Shown: positions 1 through 13,299, counted from the first letter of the stretch. The stretch is DNA of 64,000 nucleotides from Saturnia japonica (GCA_033032175.1 CM065323.1:10106001-10170000), one strand, 5' to 3'. Made by a program: numbers and translations. Notes: generated from the sequence alone by a model not told the origin.

Positions 1-3000
1 CTGTCAAGGGCTGCTAAAAAGGCTTCGGCACTAAGTTCTGTCACTACCTCGAGATGGACAGCCTTGACACTTAAACATATAAATAGGCACATCCACGCCT
101 TATAAGTACGGGCATTACGACGCCTACTTTCCTTTACAATGAAAGGACCACCAAAATCGATCCCAGTAGTTTGAAAACATCTCCCAGGAGATAGTCTGTC
201 AGCTGGAAGATCTCCAATGACTGGTTGTAAAATTACTGGTTTGGATTTAAAACAGTTAATGCATTTCGAAAGTCGTGAACGAATCAAAAGTCTTATACCC
301 AAGATCCAAAATTGTCTCTGAATAAGAGACTGCAATGTACGAGGTCCACAATGTAAATATTTAAGGTGCCAACTATGAATTATCATTTGAGATAATGTGG
401 AATATTTTGGCAGTAAAATCGGATGTATAGTAGCGTCGGGTAAATTAGAGTGGCGCAAACGACCCCCCACTCGCAAAACACCATGATTATCTATAAATGG
501 TGACAAACGTTGAATTGATTTAACACAAGTAGATCCTTGCTTTAAAGAATCGATTTCTTGTGAGAAATATTCCCTTTGAGTATGCTGAACTAAAATCCTA
601 AGTGCATTTTCTAACTCTGTGGTGGATAACGGCAAAATATATCGCATATCTCGTTTAAGTTTTATATTTTTAACAAATCTTAGACACCACGCGACAACCC
701 GTTGGAGTTTTGAAAATGATGAACATTTTGCGATCACGTCAGTTAAACAATTTTCTGATTGAGCTTCTAGAAAGCAATCTGTAGAGAGCGGTTTTCGTTC
801 TGGTAAATCCGTTTCTGAAACTAACTTCTTCTGATTTGGCCAATCGTCAAGAGGTAGACTGATCCAAGATGGACCTTTCCACCAAAGTTTGTGGGTGGCT
901 AGCTCATCGCAAGTTGTTCCACGACTACAGACATCTGCTGGGTTTTCGCGAGTAGAAACGTGAAACCATAAGTCAGACTCAATCAAATTTGTGATTTGTA
1001 CCACGCGATTTGCGACAAACATCTTAAGGAGATGTGGTGGAGTATTAATCCATGATAAAACAGTGCTACTGTCAGTATAGGCTCTAACAGAGTCAATTTT
1101 TATTTTTGATAGAAGTAAATTATACATGTGGCTCAGCACACGAGCCAATAAAACCGCAGCACACAGTTCAAGCCTGTTAACTGTCAACGGTTTTAAAGGT
1201 GCTATTTTAGATTTGCCTATTAGAAGACTGATCATATTTGCCTGTGGCGACGTTGTACGGACTACACAAAGGTAGACACAGCAGCCGTAACCTTTAGAAC
1301 TTCCGTCGCAGAATCCTACAAGATGTATCTGCATTGGATCTGGAGGTAAAATCAAACGAGGCAATCTAATGTTTTGCAAATCCGCCAAGTTGGCTGCAAG
1401 AAGATGCCATTGCTTAGCTAAATATTTGGGGATTGATTCATCCCATGTGAGATTTAACCTCCACATTTCTTGCATAAGCATCTTGGCAGAAAATACAATT
1501 GGACAAATCCAACCTAGCGGATCGAAAATCCTAGCAATGGTTGACAAAATTGACCGCTTGGTGAATTCAAGCTTGAAGTCATCCGAAAAGGTATAAGAAA
1601 AATGATCATTGGAAGGATCCCATTTAATTCCAAGAATTTTAAGTATATGGTCATTAGCAGACTCCATAATTAAATTAGGAGATTGATAATGCGCAGGTGG
1701 TATATCAGAAAGCAACTCGCAATGATTACTACTCCATTTACGGAGTTCAAATTTTCCTAAATTTAGTAAGGCTATTAGCTCGTTCTTAAGCTCAATTGCC
1801 TTTTGTAAAGTAGACTGCCCTGTAGTAATATCATCCATGAATATTTCTTCACGCAGAACTGATGCAGCATGAGGAAATTTAGATTCATGATCGTTCGCGA
1901 GTTGTCGTAGAGTCCTTATGGCTAAATAAGGTGAACTGGCTACCCCATAAGTTAAAGTATTTAACTCATATTCCTTTATTGATTCGTTAGCAGATTCACG
2001 CCACAATATGTGTTGATAACACCTATCTTCAGGGCGAATTAGTATCTGGCGATACATTTTACATATGTCTGTTGTAAATACAACCACGTGCAGGCGAAAC
2101 TTGGTTATCAAATCTATAATATCAATCTGAAGTTTCGGACCTACGTGAACAATGTCGTTTAGAGAATTGTTATTTGTTGTGCGACAGCTAGCATCGAAAA
2201 CCACTCGAAGCCGTGTGGAAGTGTTATCCGGTTTCACGACACAATGATGGGGAATAATACATGCGCTATCAGTAGACGAAGTTTCAACTGGTTGCATGTG
2301 ACCTAACTGTTCGTACTGACGCATAAATTCGACATATTGTGTTTGAATGTCCGGATCACGAGCAAGTCGTTTTTCCAGATTAAGCAAACGATTTAAGGCT
2401 TGTCGGTTTGACTCGCCTAAGTGACAAAAATTATCCTTCAACATAATGGGTACAACGTATCGTCCATCAGGATTACGGTAATGATTATTTTTATAATTTT
2501 GTTCGCAAATAGCATCTTCTGGGGCACAGATGATTGCCTTAGGTGGCTCTTCAGTCTCCCAGAACTTTTGAATTACATTATCGAGAGCTAGAGTGGATAC
2601 TAACAGCGAAGTGACTTCCTTACTAGGCGAACGTAGACTGGAGTGCTCTAATTGGCCCGTAATGACCCAACCAAATACACTACCGAGAGCACACGGAATT
2701 CCGGGGCCTGGATCAAAGCGGGTACCGTCATAGATACGGTCGTAACATTCTACACCAAGAAGTAAATCCACGCGGCATGGTTTGTCAAATGTTTCGTCAG
2801 CTAAGTTGAGATGACTGTAAAGTTCTCTAAGCGATGAAGGCAAAGCTCTCCCTGGCATATTTGAGGAAATTTTCTGGATAACAATTAAAGGTAAATTAAA
2901 TTGAGGCGTTTTGCTATTCCGAGGCATGATCGAACAAAACGTAACTCCCTTAATATCATGTATCGATTTTTCACCTAGTCCAGTAACAGAAACATTACAT

Positions 3001-3401
3001 TTTTGTACCTTCAGACCGAGCCTCCGGGCACAAGAACTAGTAATAAACGAATCCATAGAACAACTATCGATGAGAGCGCGCGCATGATGCATGACGTCAT
3101 TCGTACCCCAAATTCGCACTAATGCAGAACCTAAAATTTTAGTTGACAAATTGCTTGTTAACGCCGTTGAATCCTGAATTAATTTCTCAGTAACAATCTG
3201 AGCGGACGAACCTATAGTAAGGGAACTGGCCGACTGCTCACTCGCAGTAGGCGATTCCACCTGTAAAAATGTACTAGTGGTAGGGCTGGAAACGTCTACG
3301 TGTAACAACGTATTATGCCGTGTACCACAAATGGAACAATTTATTTTAGAAGAACACGAAATAGAACTGTGTCCCGATCGCAAACAATTTGAACATAATT
3401 T
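1..3401 (-). CDS. pol: BEL/Pao retrotransposon pol (protease-RT-RNase H-integrase), partial
   Basis: Read on the minus strand in the gag frame, about 1,133 codons appear open from 3401 to the window edge, so the element continues beyond base 1. In order: a second Cys/His cluster (CSNCLRSGH..CSICGTRHN); a retropepsin-like DUF1758 region with ALIDSCSMDSFIT, the catalytic Asp near 3068; reverse transcriptase with LRVVFDAS and the catalytic FMDD near 1830-1842; RNase H with VGFCDGSSKGYG, NRLELCAAV and YTDSSTVL; the BEL-type integrase zinc region (HLKYLHC..CINC); and the start of the integrase core (GIDFGGPF). The second integrase Asp and the Glu lie outside the window. I saw no stop or frameshift in this part. 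It functions in reverse transcription and integration of the element, not as a host gene. Confidence 0.85.
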
Positions 3402-4538
3402 TTACTCTTGAATTAATTTAATACGCGAAGTAACATTCATTTTTTGAAATTTAAAGCATTTATAAATACTATGTGAAAAATTGCAGCATGGGCATAATAA
3501 TTTCGTTTGTTGATCAGTAGTTGAAGAAACAAACGAAGACTTCGGTTTTTTATTTAGCGGACTGTAAAGTTTATTTTGAATTTGTTTAGAATTTACACTT
3601 GTTGACTTTGGTACTTTGGTAACTTCTAGTATTTTAATGTAATTTTGTAAAAACTTTAATAATTCATCAAATGTAGGTATTTCATTTTTGTTTTGTAACT
3701 CGAAACGTTGGCGAGTGTCGTTGTCGATAACACGGGAAGCAATGTAAAATAAAATGTATTCACCGAGCGAATCAATATTGAGCGCGCGAAGCGCATTTAC
3801 ACTTTCAAATAAAGTATTCGTTATCGAGTTTAAATCATTAAGTGACGATTTATGTAACGGGATAAGGTTAACCATTTTATCGAGATAATTAGTGGCTAGC
3901 AGTCGCTTATTGTCATAACGATCGAGAAGAGCGTTGAAAACAACATTATAATTACAAGCGGTTAACGGAACTCCCTTAGCTATTGTTAAGGCGAAGCCTG
4001 ACAAATAAGAAATTAAATAGTGAAATTTTTCCATGTTCGACAGTGACTTGTTTTCATGTATCAAGGGCAAGTAGCTATCTTTGAACGTTGGCCAGTTCTC
4101 AATATTGCCATCAAACGATGGTATTTGTAATTTCGGTAAACGTATTTGAGGCTTGTACTCAACCGCACTAGTGAGGGCTGGAACCTTTGGAGAACTTGCA
4201 TCTGAGTTATCTGTGTCAAATATCGATTCTGCTATTTGAATTATATTATAGTATAAATCGTCGAAAGAATCTAATATTTGCGTATTAGCTTCAACTTCAA
4301 ATCCGTATTCTAAATTTTTTTGATCAATCGTTTGACTAATTTCATAAAAGTTATCTCTTATAGTATTAATGTTTTTATATCTCGCACGGAAATTTGATAA
4401 TTTTGACTTATCGTGTGTAACTTGAGTAGACAAATCATATAAAATTTGAATTGAACGAAAGTCATGTTGTCGTCGGGAAACAAGAGTTTTTATTTCTGCT
4501 TCGACTCTTTTGTTTACATTTTAAACTGGTTTCGACAT
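3402..4538 (-). pseudogene. gag: BEL/Pao retrotransposon gag (two in-frame stops)
   Basis: Gag part of a BEL/Pao LTR retrotransposon. The best ATG is at 4538-4536, but TAA follows at codon 6 (4523-4521). Beyond it the same frame is open to a second TAA at 3404-3402. The frame holds the DUF1759-like capsid region (LPKLQIPSFDGN..NWPTFKDSY) and a knuckle with C-x2-C-x3-H-x4-C spacing at CPCCNFSHSIYKC. After the second TAA the same frame continues directly into more Cys/His-rich sequence and then protease and pol. In BEL/Pao elements gag and pol normally form one polyprotein, so both stops are probably inactivating substitutions. A TTG at 4433 also opens the long frame but is not a plausible eukaryotic start. 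Confidence 0.85.
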
Positions 4539-6361
4539 GGCAAACACTAATCATTAACTGCACAACTCCAACAAAATAGAAAATAAATAAAACAAAAGTA
4601 AAATATTTGTAACTAGCGAGTGTCGTCGCCTTAACAAGTTTTTAATAAATACCTACCTCACTTTTATTGTGTATATCTAAATAACTTTGTTAATGTACAA
4701 CGTAACGTTTACATTTAGTTAACACGTTTAATTCTATGTTATTTAAATAGATAGCATGATTTTTATTCCGAGTACATACAATCTTACCTAAATTTGCCAA
4801 TCGTACACCCAGGAACAGATGGATAAATAGGTAGGTAGATTGAAAACACTACATGATAAAAATAAATTCTTGAACAAGTTTTGAAGTAACAACGTAATAT
4901 GAGTTGTTGAACTAACTAATGATAATTGAATGACTATTGTTTCTTTTGAAATTAAGTAAAAAGCGGAATAGTCATAATTTTACTGATTCAATGTTACTGA
5001 ATCCGTCTCGTATGGATCAATTTTTGAATGGATGATACTGGCCGCTTACCAGAGCAAGCTAGCTATTTCAAACATCTGTTCGTAGGATGCTAGAATACAA
5101 GTTAATCACAACCAAGAGGATGCGACGACTGGAAAGACTTAGAAAGGAGCAGTAGGGGGACTTACCACGTATCCTGGTTGTATCTGCCACGATCCGAGGG
5201 TGCACCCTGAACTTCCTCACACGTCTTGAACAGTCTAAAACACTTCTAGAGCACTAGAAAGACGTATTTCACCAGCTTTCCGATAGTTATAATTAATTTA
5301 CAACGAAATTATGCAGAGCGTGTGTGTCACTGCAGTTCCGCGGCGGCCATTACCGTTTTCGGTTTACGAAGAAATGCGCGGCAGATTTGCGCGCGTATTT
5401 TAAATACAATTGTGCCCCCAAGGAATTGGAGAAATTAGAAAGGGAAAAGGGATGTCGCAACACCGACACTATATGTAAGGAAAAAATCTAGATCTAATAA
5501 GTTGTTCACATTGTGGAAGAAAAGACAAACGTTGATTTTGTAGCTGTAACTGTAATACCTGTGGGTTTGCAGACACTCATTTTTCAAAGAGGACAATTCG
5601 AACTTTGTTTTTATATATTTTTTGAATTAATTTAAGTGCATATAATGTGCACTAATATGTTCAATCACGAAACGTTGGTAATAGTGACAGTATAAATTGA
5701 GGTCTCATTAGGAACTTATTATTACTGAAAACAGCTTAGCTTATGACTGGAATTTTGTCACTAATGCAAGTTTCATTATCAATAAACCATTTTTTTTTCT
5801 TTAATAAAGAATTCCGTCCTTGGTTACTTTAGTTTTATTTTTAAAAGACGAGGCTTTGAGAAAGATAACAAAATAATCTTCAACCGTGAAAAGTTATTTC
5901 CTTAACAATTTGTAATTTATGAATTAAATCCATAAATAAATATTTTCGTATCAAAGTGCCCCACTTCCCCCGATTTATTTAATGTCTTTTATGAATATAT
6001 AGCAGAGTTTTTCTTTTCCTTTGAAGAATTTGATGCTTCAATACTTTATTATTTTACAGTTCGCTCACGATCTCGTGAATATTAAGTTCGGGAAAGTATT
6101 ATTTTATTTATATTAAAAAAACAATACAAAAATATATTACAAACTATATAGTTTTTAGTATAGTTAGTAGCCTCACGTTTTTACCCGTGTTAAATTTATT
6201 CATCCAACTCTTCACCGCGTCGCTCCGCCGACAGCTCACTTACTAGCTACAGCTTACCAGATTCCTTAAAGTTCATAGTGACTACTCCTGTCCTTAGAGT
6301 GTTAACGTGAAGTTATGATATTTATTCTTAATAAATCTTATATATCCATTCATCCATTCAT
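4539..6361. other. Presumed 5' leader/LTR of the BEL element and AT-rich flank
   Basis: The 5' LTR should lie here because the element runs on the minus strand. The second LTR is outside the window, so no boundary can be set. The stretch is AT-rich, with a more GC-rich patch at 5320-5400. Around 5167-5260 the minus strand has a short open frame ending in a donor-like ACGTG|gtaagt, which I do not recognise. No gene is supported. Confidence 0.3.
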
Positions 6362-6490
6362 TTAAACCTTTACCCACTGCTGAGTATAGGCTTCTTCTCG
6401 CTCATGCCAATCCTGTCGATCTTGCGCGGCACTCATCCAGAGTTTACCCGCCACCCTCACTATGTCGTCGAACCATCGGGCTGAAATGTA
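6362..6490 (-). pseudogene. RTE-type retroelement, C-terminal scrap
   Basis: The minus-strand frame reads RWFDDIVRVAGKLWMSAAQD and ends at a stop after EEAYTQQWVKV. This is the extreme C-terminus typical of the insect RTE-type endonuclease/reverse transcriptase polyprotein. It resembles the end of the copy at 15.7-18.85 kb but is a different sequence. Everything upstream of about 6490 is unrelated, so the copy is strongly 5'-truncated. Confidence 0.6.
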
Positions 6491-6846
6491 TAAAATCTTT
6501 TTTATGTATATCCATACTTGTGATATTACTTTATAAACGTTATATAATATAAATGTGAAACGCCTAAACCGCTGGTCCAATTTTGATGAATTTTAATATA
6601 GAGATAGATTGGACCTTAGGAAAGGACGTAGGTACCTTATGTAACGAAAATAAAACTTGAAGAGCTGAAAAAGAGCATGAAAATTTGTATGAAGAGCCCA
6701 TCATATCTCAAATTAGGGATATGAAAATACAAATTGAATAGGTATGTGCGATTCATTTTCGACCTCATCTTTACTTACTGTAGTGTATTGACTTCACCAG
6801 GTAATGTATTTACTTCGTCTCAAGCGCCTATAAAACAGAGACGAGC

Positions 6847-6894
6847 GCAAGTTCGGTGAAGCTGTAAAAGTAGACAGATCTAAAAAAAAAAAAA
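6847..6894 (+). repeat. Truncated Jockey-type 3' tail with poly(A)
   Basis: Contains gttcggtgaagctgtaaaag followed shortly by a 13-A run. The same sequence occurs at the 3' end of the Jockey-type element ending near 63300, so this is a very short 5'-truncated copy. The sequence after it (6895-7010) carries a Cys-poor, moderately GC-rich repeat resembling the one at 21119 (ttaccatcaggtaa). Confidence 0.5.
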
Positions 6895-7764
6895 TATGCC
6901 GCTGATTAGCCAGCCGACCGTAGTGCGGACCGGACGTATACTGATGAGGTAATTTGACATAGACCTGGACAATACACTTACCATCAGGTAAGATCGAAGC
7001 CAAGCGCATACCTTACTAAATTTGGTATTTAGTAATTCAGTTGGAAACTAAAAAAGTTGGAATATCTCTCAACTATGATGCGAGCGAAGCTATGGATTGC
7101 AAAATGAATCTTTCAAATCTGACTGGCACTTTCAGAGATTATCGCGTTAAACAAAAAAAAAAAAGAACAATATTTTGAGTCGTTAAACAATAGCTATAGT
7201 CCAATTACAGCGAACAAAACAAAAACACAGAATACGCGGGCTTACAAAAACGCCCAGGTTATTTAATGGCAGAGGGCGATGTGTTAAATATTTATTAATT
7301 TTTGAATATACACGAACCAAAGCATTTTGAATAAATATCAAAGATCGATGCCCTTTGCGAAACGAAGTTTAATGTCCTGATAAATTATTCAGCACCATAT
7401 AGCTTCATCTGGTTTTTATCAATATGTTTAAAATGTTCTTGATAGTACGTAAAGTTGTACATTTTAACAATCTTATTCAAAAATCGTTAATTGTAAACGT
7501 TATTAATTTGTTTATTTCGTCAGGCAGTATTGTCGCTCCATTTTTCCACCAATATGAGTGGACGTGATGATATGAATATTATTTTAATAAACTTTTATTA
7601 ATTCATATCGTTGACAGTAATAGGTACTTGCTTTCTTAACTACTTGTAGTTATACTACTGCCAGGTTTTATTTTAAGAGATAAAATGAATGTTTCAATTA
7701 TTATGATTAGAGTCTGTCTAATGAAAACTGGAACTGAAATTTGGCGGCAAATTAAATATGTTTA

Positions 7765-8005
7765 TTCCTAGTTAAGGGGTGTTTGGCGAGATCTTGCAAG
7801 TGCAATGTGCTAGTGTTTGTTTTAATATATATACTTATTCTATTAGGCCCTATATTATGATTTTGACGGTATTTTACGAGTTGAAGTTATTGTGCACATG
7901 TGGACTAAATTATAAAAATAACTGAAAACATGCATTTAAAGTTGCTATAAAAACTCCCTGGACAGTTTTAACTAGAGGCTGCTATCTTGTTAAAGCTATA
8001 TTTAA
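7765..8005 (+). repeat. Dispersed repeat E, copy 1
   Basis: Shares order and wording with copies at 21238, 45028 and 54178: a gggatcttg-like start, a tttgaccctatat-like segment, then ttgtgcacaagtg-like, and an end like agttctaacaaggaggcacc atcttgtt. Here it reads ctccctggacagttttaac then gctgctatcttgtt. No coding capacity. The family is unknown to me. Confidence 0.5.
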
Positions 8006-10014
8006 AGATTGCAAAATAATTGAAAAATCATTCTTTATGCGTGATTTTGGCAGAATTGTGCAAGAACACAGTTGCCTTTAGATATAAAGAAGAAGTAGAT
8101 TTCTAGTTAATCTGGGAAAACACGAAATATTTTTTTATTTACCGCCAATTGTCTCTCTCAACATTTACTAGACAGATTCGTATAACTTCTTTAATTGTAG
8201 GTACTAAATTTGTTCAACATTATTATTCGTCTAGGCGACGTTTTTAATATCATAATTTATCTTGACATGGGGCAGAATTCATTTAATACAATAACACTTC
8301 GAATTTTACTTCTTCAGGTGTAGTATATATAGTCTTGTAAACGTTTACCATTTTCAAAATCATGGTAAATTTTTTGTCAATCGCCAGGCATTTTCACAAT
8401 AATTGTAAATATCTGCGTACAATAGATTTTGCAATACCAATGCTTTTAACTATCTATAAAAATAAAAATGAAAAGGTTCGTTTATTTAAAAACTTTATCT
8501 CTGCAAGTACTTCGCCGATTAAATTTGGCCACAAAGTTGTATTGAAATACGTTGTTGACATTGTTTTTATACATTTTGTTCGAAACCGGGAACTGGCAAT
8601 ACAAGTTTGACATTTGACTCTGTAGTCTTTGACTCTCGGTATCACTCTGTTGTCTTCTATATACAAAATTAAATGTACCCTGTGTCTATTGTTGTCGAAT
8701 GTCACCGGCGATCGAATGATGTCACCGTCGATTGAATGATGTCAACCGCGATTTGTTTTATTGAATACGGGAAGTTTGGATCACTGGACAAGATATCTCC
8801 ATATTGCCGCTACTTGAACTTCTAATATTTTCACATGTGAACTGTTTACCGTGAAATCATGATATTGTGTTTTAGAGCTTTGTAATCTTCCCAATACGGC
8901 GAAATCTTTTTGATCTGAGAAGCAGGAGTCGAACATGACCGGCTTTTGACTTGACTACTACTGTTCTTCTTCCTATTTCATGACGATTTACATGTAGGTC
9001 TTCTCCGGTCAACACAGACTCCGATATAGGTAAATAAATTATTGTAAGTTAGTTTGCCCTGCGAATCGCGGGCGTGTTCTGCGCATATCCCAACTGAACT
9101 TTCGAATGACTTAGTCTTCCACTGTACTTATTTATTCTCGAGCCTTTGGTTGGGGGATAGACCACACTTATTTGTTTATCAATCACGCTTAAACGGCTTA
9201 GACTGATCATCATATTGAAATCTGGCATAGAAGTGCATTATGTTGTGGAATAAAACATAGGATAATTTTTATAAATTTTTAAACTAAATATAAACTTTTG
9301 ATGTCGTTTTATAAAAGTTTATATGACGACTATAGTCATTTACTTAGTATTCATTTTACTCTTTTATTTAACTTTATTTTTATTTAATTTTTTTTTTTTT
9401 TAAATATCTGCGTACAGTAGATTTTGCAATACCAATGCTTTTAACTATATATAAAAATGAAAAGGTTCGTTTATTTAAAAACTTTATTTATATATAATAT
9501 TTATTTATTTTATTTTTATTTTTTCATTTTACATTCATCTTCTTCACTCTTCGTCTTATAACTATATTAAATAAACGAAGCAAAGCGGGCGACCGAGCTA
9601 GTAAAAAATAAAAAAGGTGTAATATGATTTTCATACGCCTAATGGATTTATAAGTAGTCTACAACATTAAGCAATAAATAGTTTTATAATATACAAATTG
9701 AATGTATTTTTAATAGATTTGAAGTGAATTTAATATTCATCTTTTACCTCGCATAAGCTTAACTCTACTGAAATAAACTTCTTCAAACTTTTCAGTTTAA
9801 AGTGCACCACGCGTTAAAAAGTGTAATTCTAATTACTTCATCTAAAACTTGTGTTGAAGCTATAGATTATGAAATAAAATAATTCAGACATGAAATGAAA
9901 TGGATTGTAAAAAAACTTTAATTACCTAAATTTTATAGCCAATTATTTTTATGAATATTGTATTTTACGCAGCAGCGTCGAAAAAATTGTCATTATGCAT
10001 GATTATACTAATTA
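8006..10014. other. AT-rich stretch with a direct repeat
   Basis: No gene is supported. A segment of about 90 bases at 8404-8500 (atatctgcgtac..caataccaatgctttt..aggttcgtttattt) recurs in direct orientation at 9403-9491, 1 kb away. A Helitron-like 3' end (gcgggcgaccgagctag|t) occurs at 9586-9602. Confidence 0.5.
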
Positions 10015-10754
10015 CTAGCTGTGCCCCGCGATTTCACCCGCATTTAATTGAGAAGAAATCATTGATTGATGGTTTATAATACTTCAATATAGACAATATT
10101 TTTATCGGTCGGCCAGATGGTCACATCGCGGTATCTCACGGCTCGTTCGCGCCGCTAACTACTATAGACATAGGCCCGAGCCGAGTGTTGAATTATTTTA
10201 ATTTTGTATTATCTCTCAAACTATGTGTCCAAATAACATGCTGTAAAAGACGAAGTTTGTCTTCAATATAAATTGTCCTTATGATGAAGTAACTTTTGTT
10301 TGTAAGGATTATTAATATGCCATGCTTAAAAATAATGCTCATAAATTAAATTTTAATCTTTAACAAAAAAAAATAATTGCAAAATACCTTATTGTGGCTC
10401 ATGTATAATAAAAAGATATATGTTATCGCTGACTTTTTTATACATACTAATGGCCAATACTTTTACTTTATTAATACGTATCATTAACAATTAACCAAGC
10501 GCATGCGGCTAAAGTAGTTCCCGAGGGCTTCGAATTCCGATTTATGTTACAAAAATCAATATTTAAGGCTAGCTAGAAACTGTGTACCCTGTAGAAACCT
10601 AATGTGTATAACCTGTATTATTCCTCGTGAGTCTGGCTATCATATAAAAATAGGGTTCTTCGAATCCGACCGGTGGTAGTTCCAGAGATTAGCGTGTTTA
10701 TACAAACAAACAAAAAACTTTTCCGAATTGTTATATTATTAGTATTAGTATAGA
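10015..10754 (-). mobile_element. Helitron-like non-autonomous element (Lep1-type)
   Basis: Read on the minus strand, it begins TCTATACTAATA at 10754, carries the internal phrase for taatctctggaactacc, and ends GGGGCACAGCTAG at 10015. Flanking bases are A on the 5' side and T on the 3' side, the A^T insertion expected of Helitrons. The TC start and CTAG end also fit Helitron termini. It contains no Rep/helicase frame, so it would depend on an autonomous element elsewhere. Related fragments are at 14467-14552, 36165-36335 and 58862-58960. Confidence 0.65.
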
Positions 10755-11149
10755 TTTTACATGTTTTTTTTTTTTTAATAAGGAATGATTCGTGTAATTT
10801 ATAATGTTCTAGTCCTTAACATTTTAAATTTCGAACTCTACTTAGCCAAATAACCTTGTGTTTTGTTCCTGCGGTGAATAGGACTTCCAGAGATTCATAG
10901 GGATGAGGCCGTGTCCTAAAAGTGCATAACCTCTTTAAGCTTAGAAACCTTTAAATAAGGTAGGTACTAATATAGTACGGTGACTTTCGAGACATTTCAA
11001 TTTTAAAAAGTATTTGCTTATGTGAGTTAAACCTTTTTTGAATAAAATCGGATTGAGTTTTGAAACATGTGTCAAAATGAAATATAATTTAAATCAAAAG
11101 CACTAAGGAGTATTGATATTAACTTCGAAGCAAATAACCGCCAAAATAA

Positions 11150-11470
11150 CTTTCTACCCCTTCTTAACCCCGTTAGGGGATGACTTTCAATAAAATACGA
11201 GACACAGCTTTCATCAATTCTGTTATAAAAGGTTTATGCAAAATTTTAAGTAGATTGGACCAAGGAATCACGTTGTCCCATACAAATTTTGCCCCCCTTT
11301 TTCACCCGCTTAGGCGTAGAATTTCGGAAAATCCTTTCTTATCGGATGCCTACGTTATACAAAGAATACACGCTCCAAGTTTCAGGTCTCTACGATCAGC
11401 GGTTTAGGCTGTGCGTTGATCCCTCAGTCATTCAGGACAAAGCATTTTATATGTATAGATTAAAAAGAAA
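11150..11470 (+). repeat. Dispersed repeat K (fragment)
   Basis: Contains ccccgttaggggatgacttt and, near the end, gtttaggctgtgcgttgat. The second phrase recurs near 34947. This style of sequence is common in moth and butterfly genomes. The small open frames here are chance and not genes. Confidence 0.4.
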
Positions 11471-11519
11471 ATTATAGTCTAATATACTGCGTTTTTCCGC
11501 GTTTTTGCTTACGACACAC

Positions 11520-13280
11520 GCCAATTTAATACCAAATGTATTAAGGAGGCGATACAGCGGAACAAAGGCTCCAAAGTGTTAGCAAGATACCTGTTTATTG
11601 GGCAAAGCAAACTAACAAGGCTGAAAACTGAAGAAGGCAGAATTGTGTCATCCAAACCCGAGCTTTTGAGAGATTTCGAGAAGTTCTATGGACAGTTATA
11701 TTCGTAAATACAGAAACCCGTTATGAATTTAGCCAACCACCCAAGAATTAGATTGACTTGTCATTATATTGAAAATATCCCGGACGACAGCTTGTACGAG
11801 AATAGTATGGCTCTCAAACAGCTTAAAAACAACAAAGCCCCAAGTGATGACGGAAACAGCCGAACTCCTAAAGGCAGGTGGCAAACCCGTACTTAAAGCC
11901 CTTTAGACCCTGTTCAATTCCTTTATTCATGAAGGGAAAACGCCGTAAGCATGGAACAGAAGTGTGGTGGTGCTGTTCTTCAAAAAAGGCGACAATATCC
12001 TGCTGAAAAATTATCTGCCCATCTCACTACTGAGCAATGTTTTTACAATCTATTTTGGAGAGTTATTACGAACCATCTCGCCTGCAGATTTGACGACTTC
12101 CAGCTTCCAGAACAAGCCAGTTTTTGAAAATGCTTTAGTACCGTGGACGAAATACATGCACTACGGCAGGTTATACATTAGATCGAAGAGTAATAACCTG
12201 CATCTTTGCTTAGCATTTGTGGACTACGAGAAAGCTTTCGATTCGATCAAAACTTGGACTGTACAGTGTACTACAGTCTCTCTAGCGGTGCCAAATTGAC
12301 TACTGAAATATCGAATTGTTGAAATACTTGTATAAAATTGTCATTATGTCAGTTCGACTATAGGACCAGATCTTGAAACCTATCTTGCTACAGTGAGGAG
12401 TCAGACAGGGAGACGTTATTTCTCCAAAACTTTTTATTATTGCACTATAAAATGTTTTCAAGGTTCTGGATTAGGAAGGATTATGCATCAATATAAACAG
12501 CGAGTATATCACTCACCTTCGATTTGCCGATATGGAGGAACTTAGTGTAATACTTGGTAACCTTAGTAGATCCTCCGAACGAGTTGGTATTAAAATTAAC
12601 TTGGATAAGATGAAGGTCATGTCGAACGACCATGTAGCACCAACATCCGTAAAGATAAGAGACTCTACACTTAAAGTTATTGATGAATATGTGTACCTGG
12701 GACATATTATCCAGTTAGATAGGTCTAACTTAAAGAAAGAAGTCGATCATGAATCCAACTCGGCTGGGTAGCGTTCGGGAAGCTACGTAAATTTTTCTGG
12801 TCCAAGATACCTCGGTGTGTTCAGACGAAAGAAAGTCTTTTACCAGTGTGTGTACCCAGTGAAGACCTATGGTACTGAAACGTGGTCGCCTAACCATGGG
12901 ACTCATTAGAAAGTTCAAGAAAATTCAAAAGGAAATGGAAAGGACTATACTCGAAGGTTCTTTGCGTGATCAAATCAGAAGTGAGGAGATCCGCATAAGA
13001 ACTAAAGTAACTGGCATAGTTCTAAGAATTGCTAGACTTAAGTGGCAGTGGGTGAAGCATATTGCTCGTAGGACGGATGGCCGATGGGGCCGAAGAGTTC
13101 TCAAGTAGCGGGCACGTGCAGGAAGACGCAGCATGGGCAGACCCACCACAAGGATGACCGACGACCTGGTAAAAGTTGCGGGAACACGCTAAATGCAAAC
13201 AGCGCAGGGCTGATTGTTGTGGTGATTATTAGGGTACGCCTTAGTTCAGCAGCGGACGTTTTTCGGCTGAGATGATGATA
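11520..13280 (+). pseudogene. RTE-type retroelement, degenerate plus-strand copy
   Basis: A decayed copy of the family at 15.7-18.85 kb. Reading across frames, one sees the end of the endonuclease linker (SKPELLRDFEKFYGQLYS), the start of reverse transcriptase (MALKQLKNNKAP), FVDYEKAFDSI, DEYVYLGHIIQLDRSNLKKE and the C-terminal RTDGRWGRR. Many stops and frame changes break it. At the catalytic site the text runs LRFADMEELS: the second Asp and following residues of FADD are deleted, so the enzyme was dead even apart from frameshifts. It ends near 13271-13279 with a short GAT repeat, the same kind of 3' end as the other copy. The 5' end is truncated within the endonuclease region. Confidence 0.8.
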
Positions 13281-13299
13281 ATACTGCATTTTTTATTCC

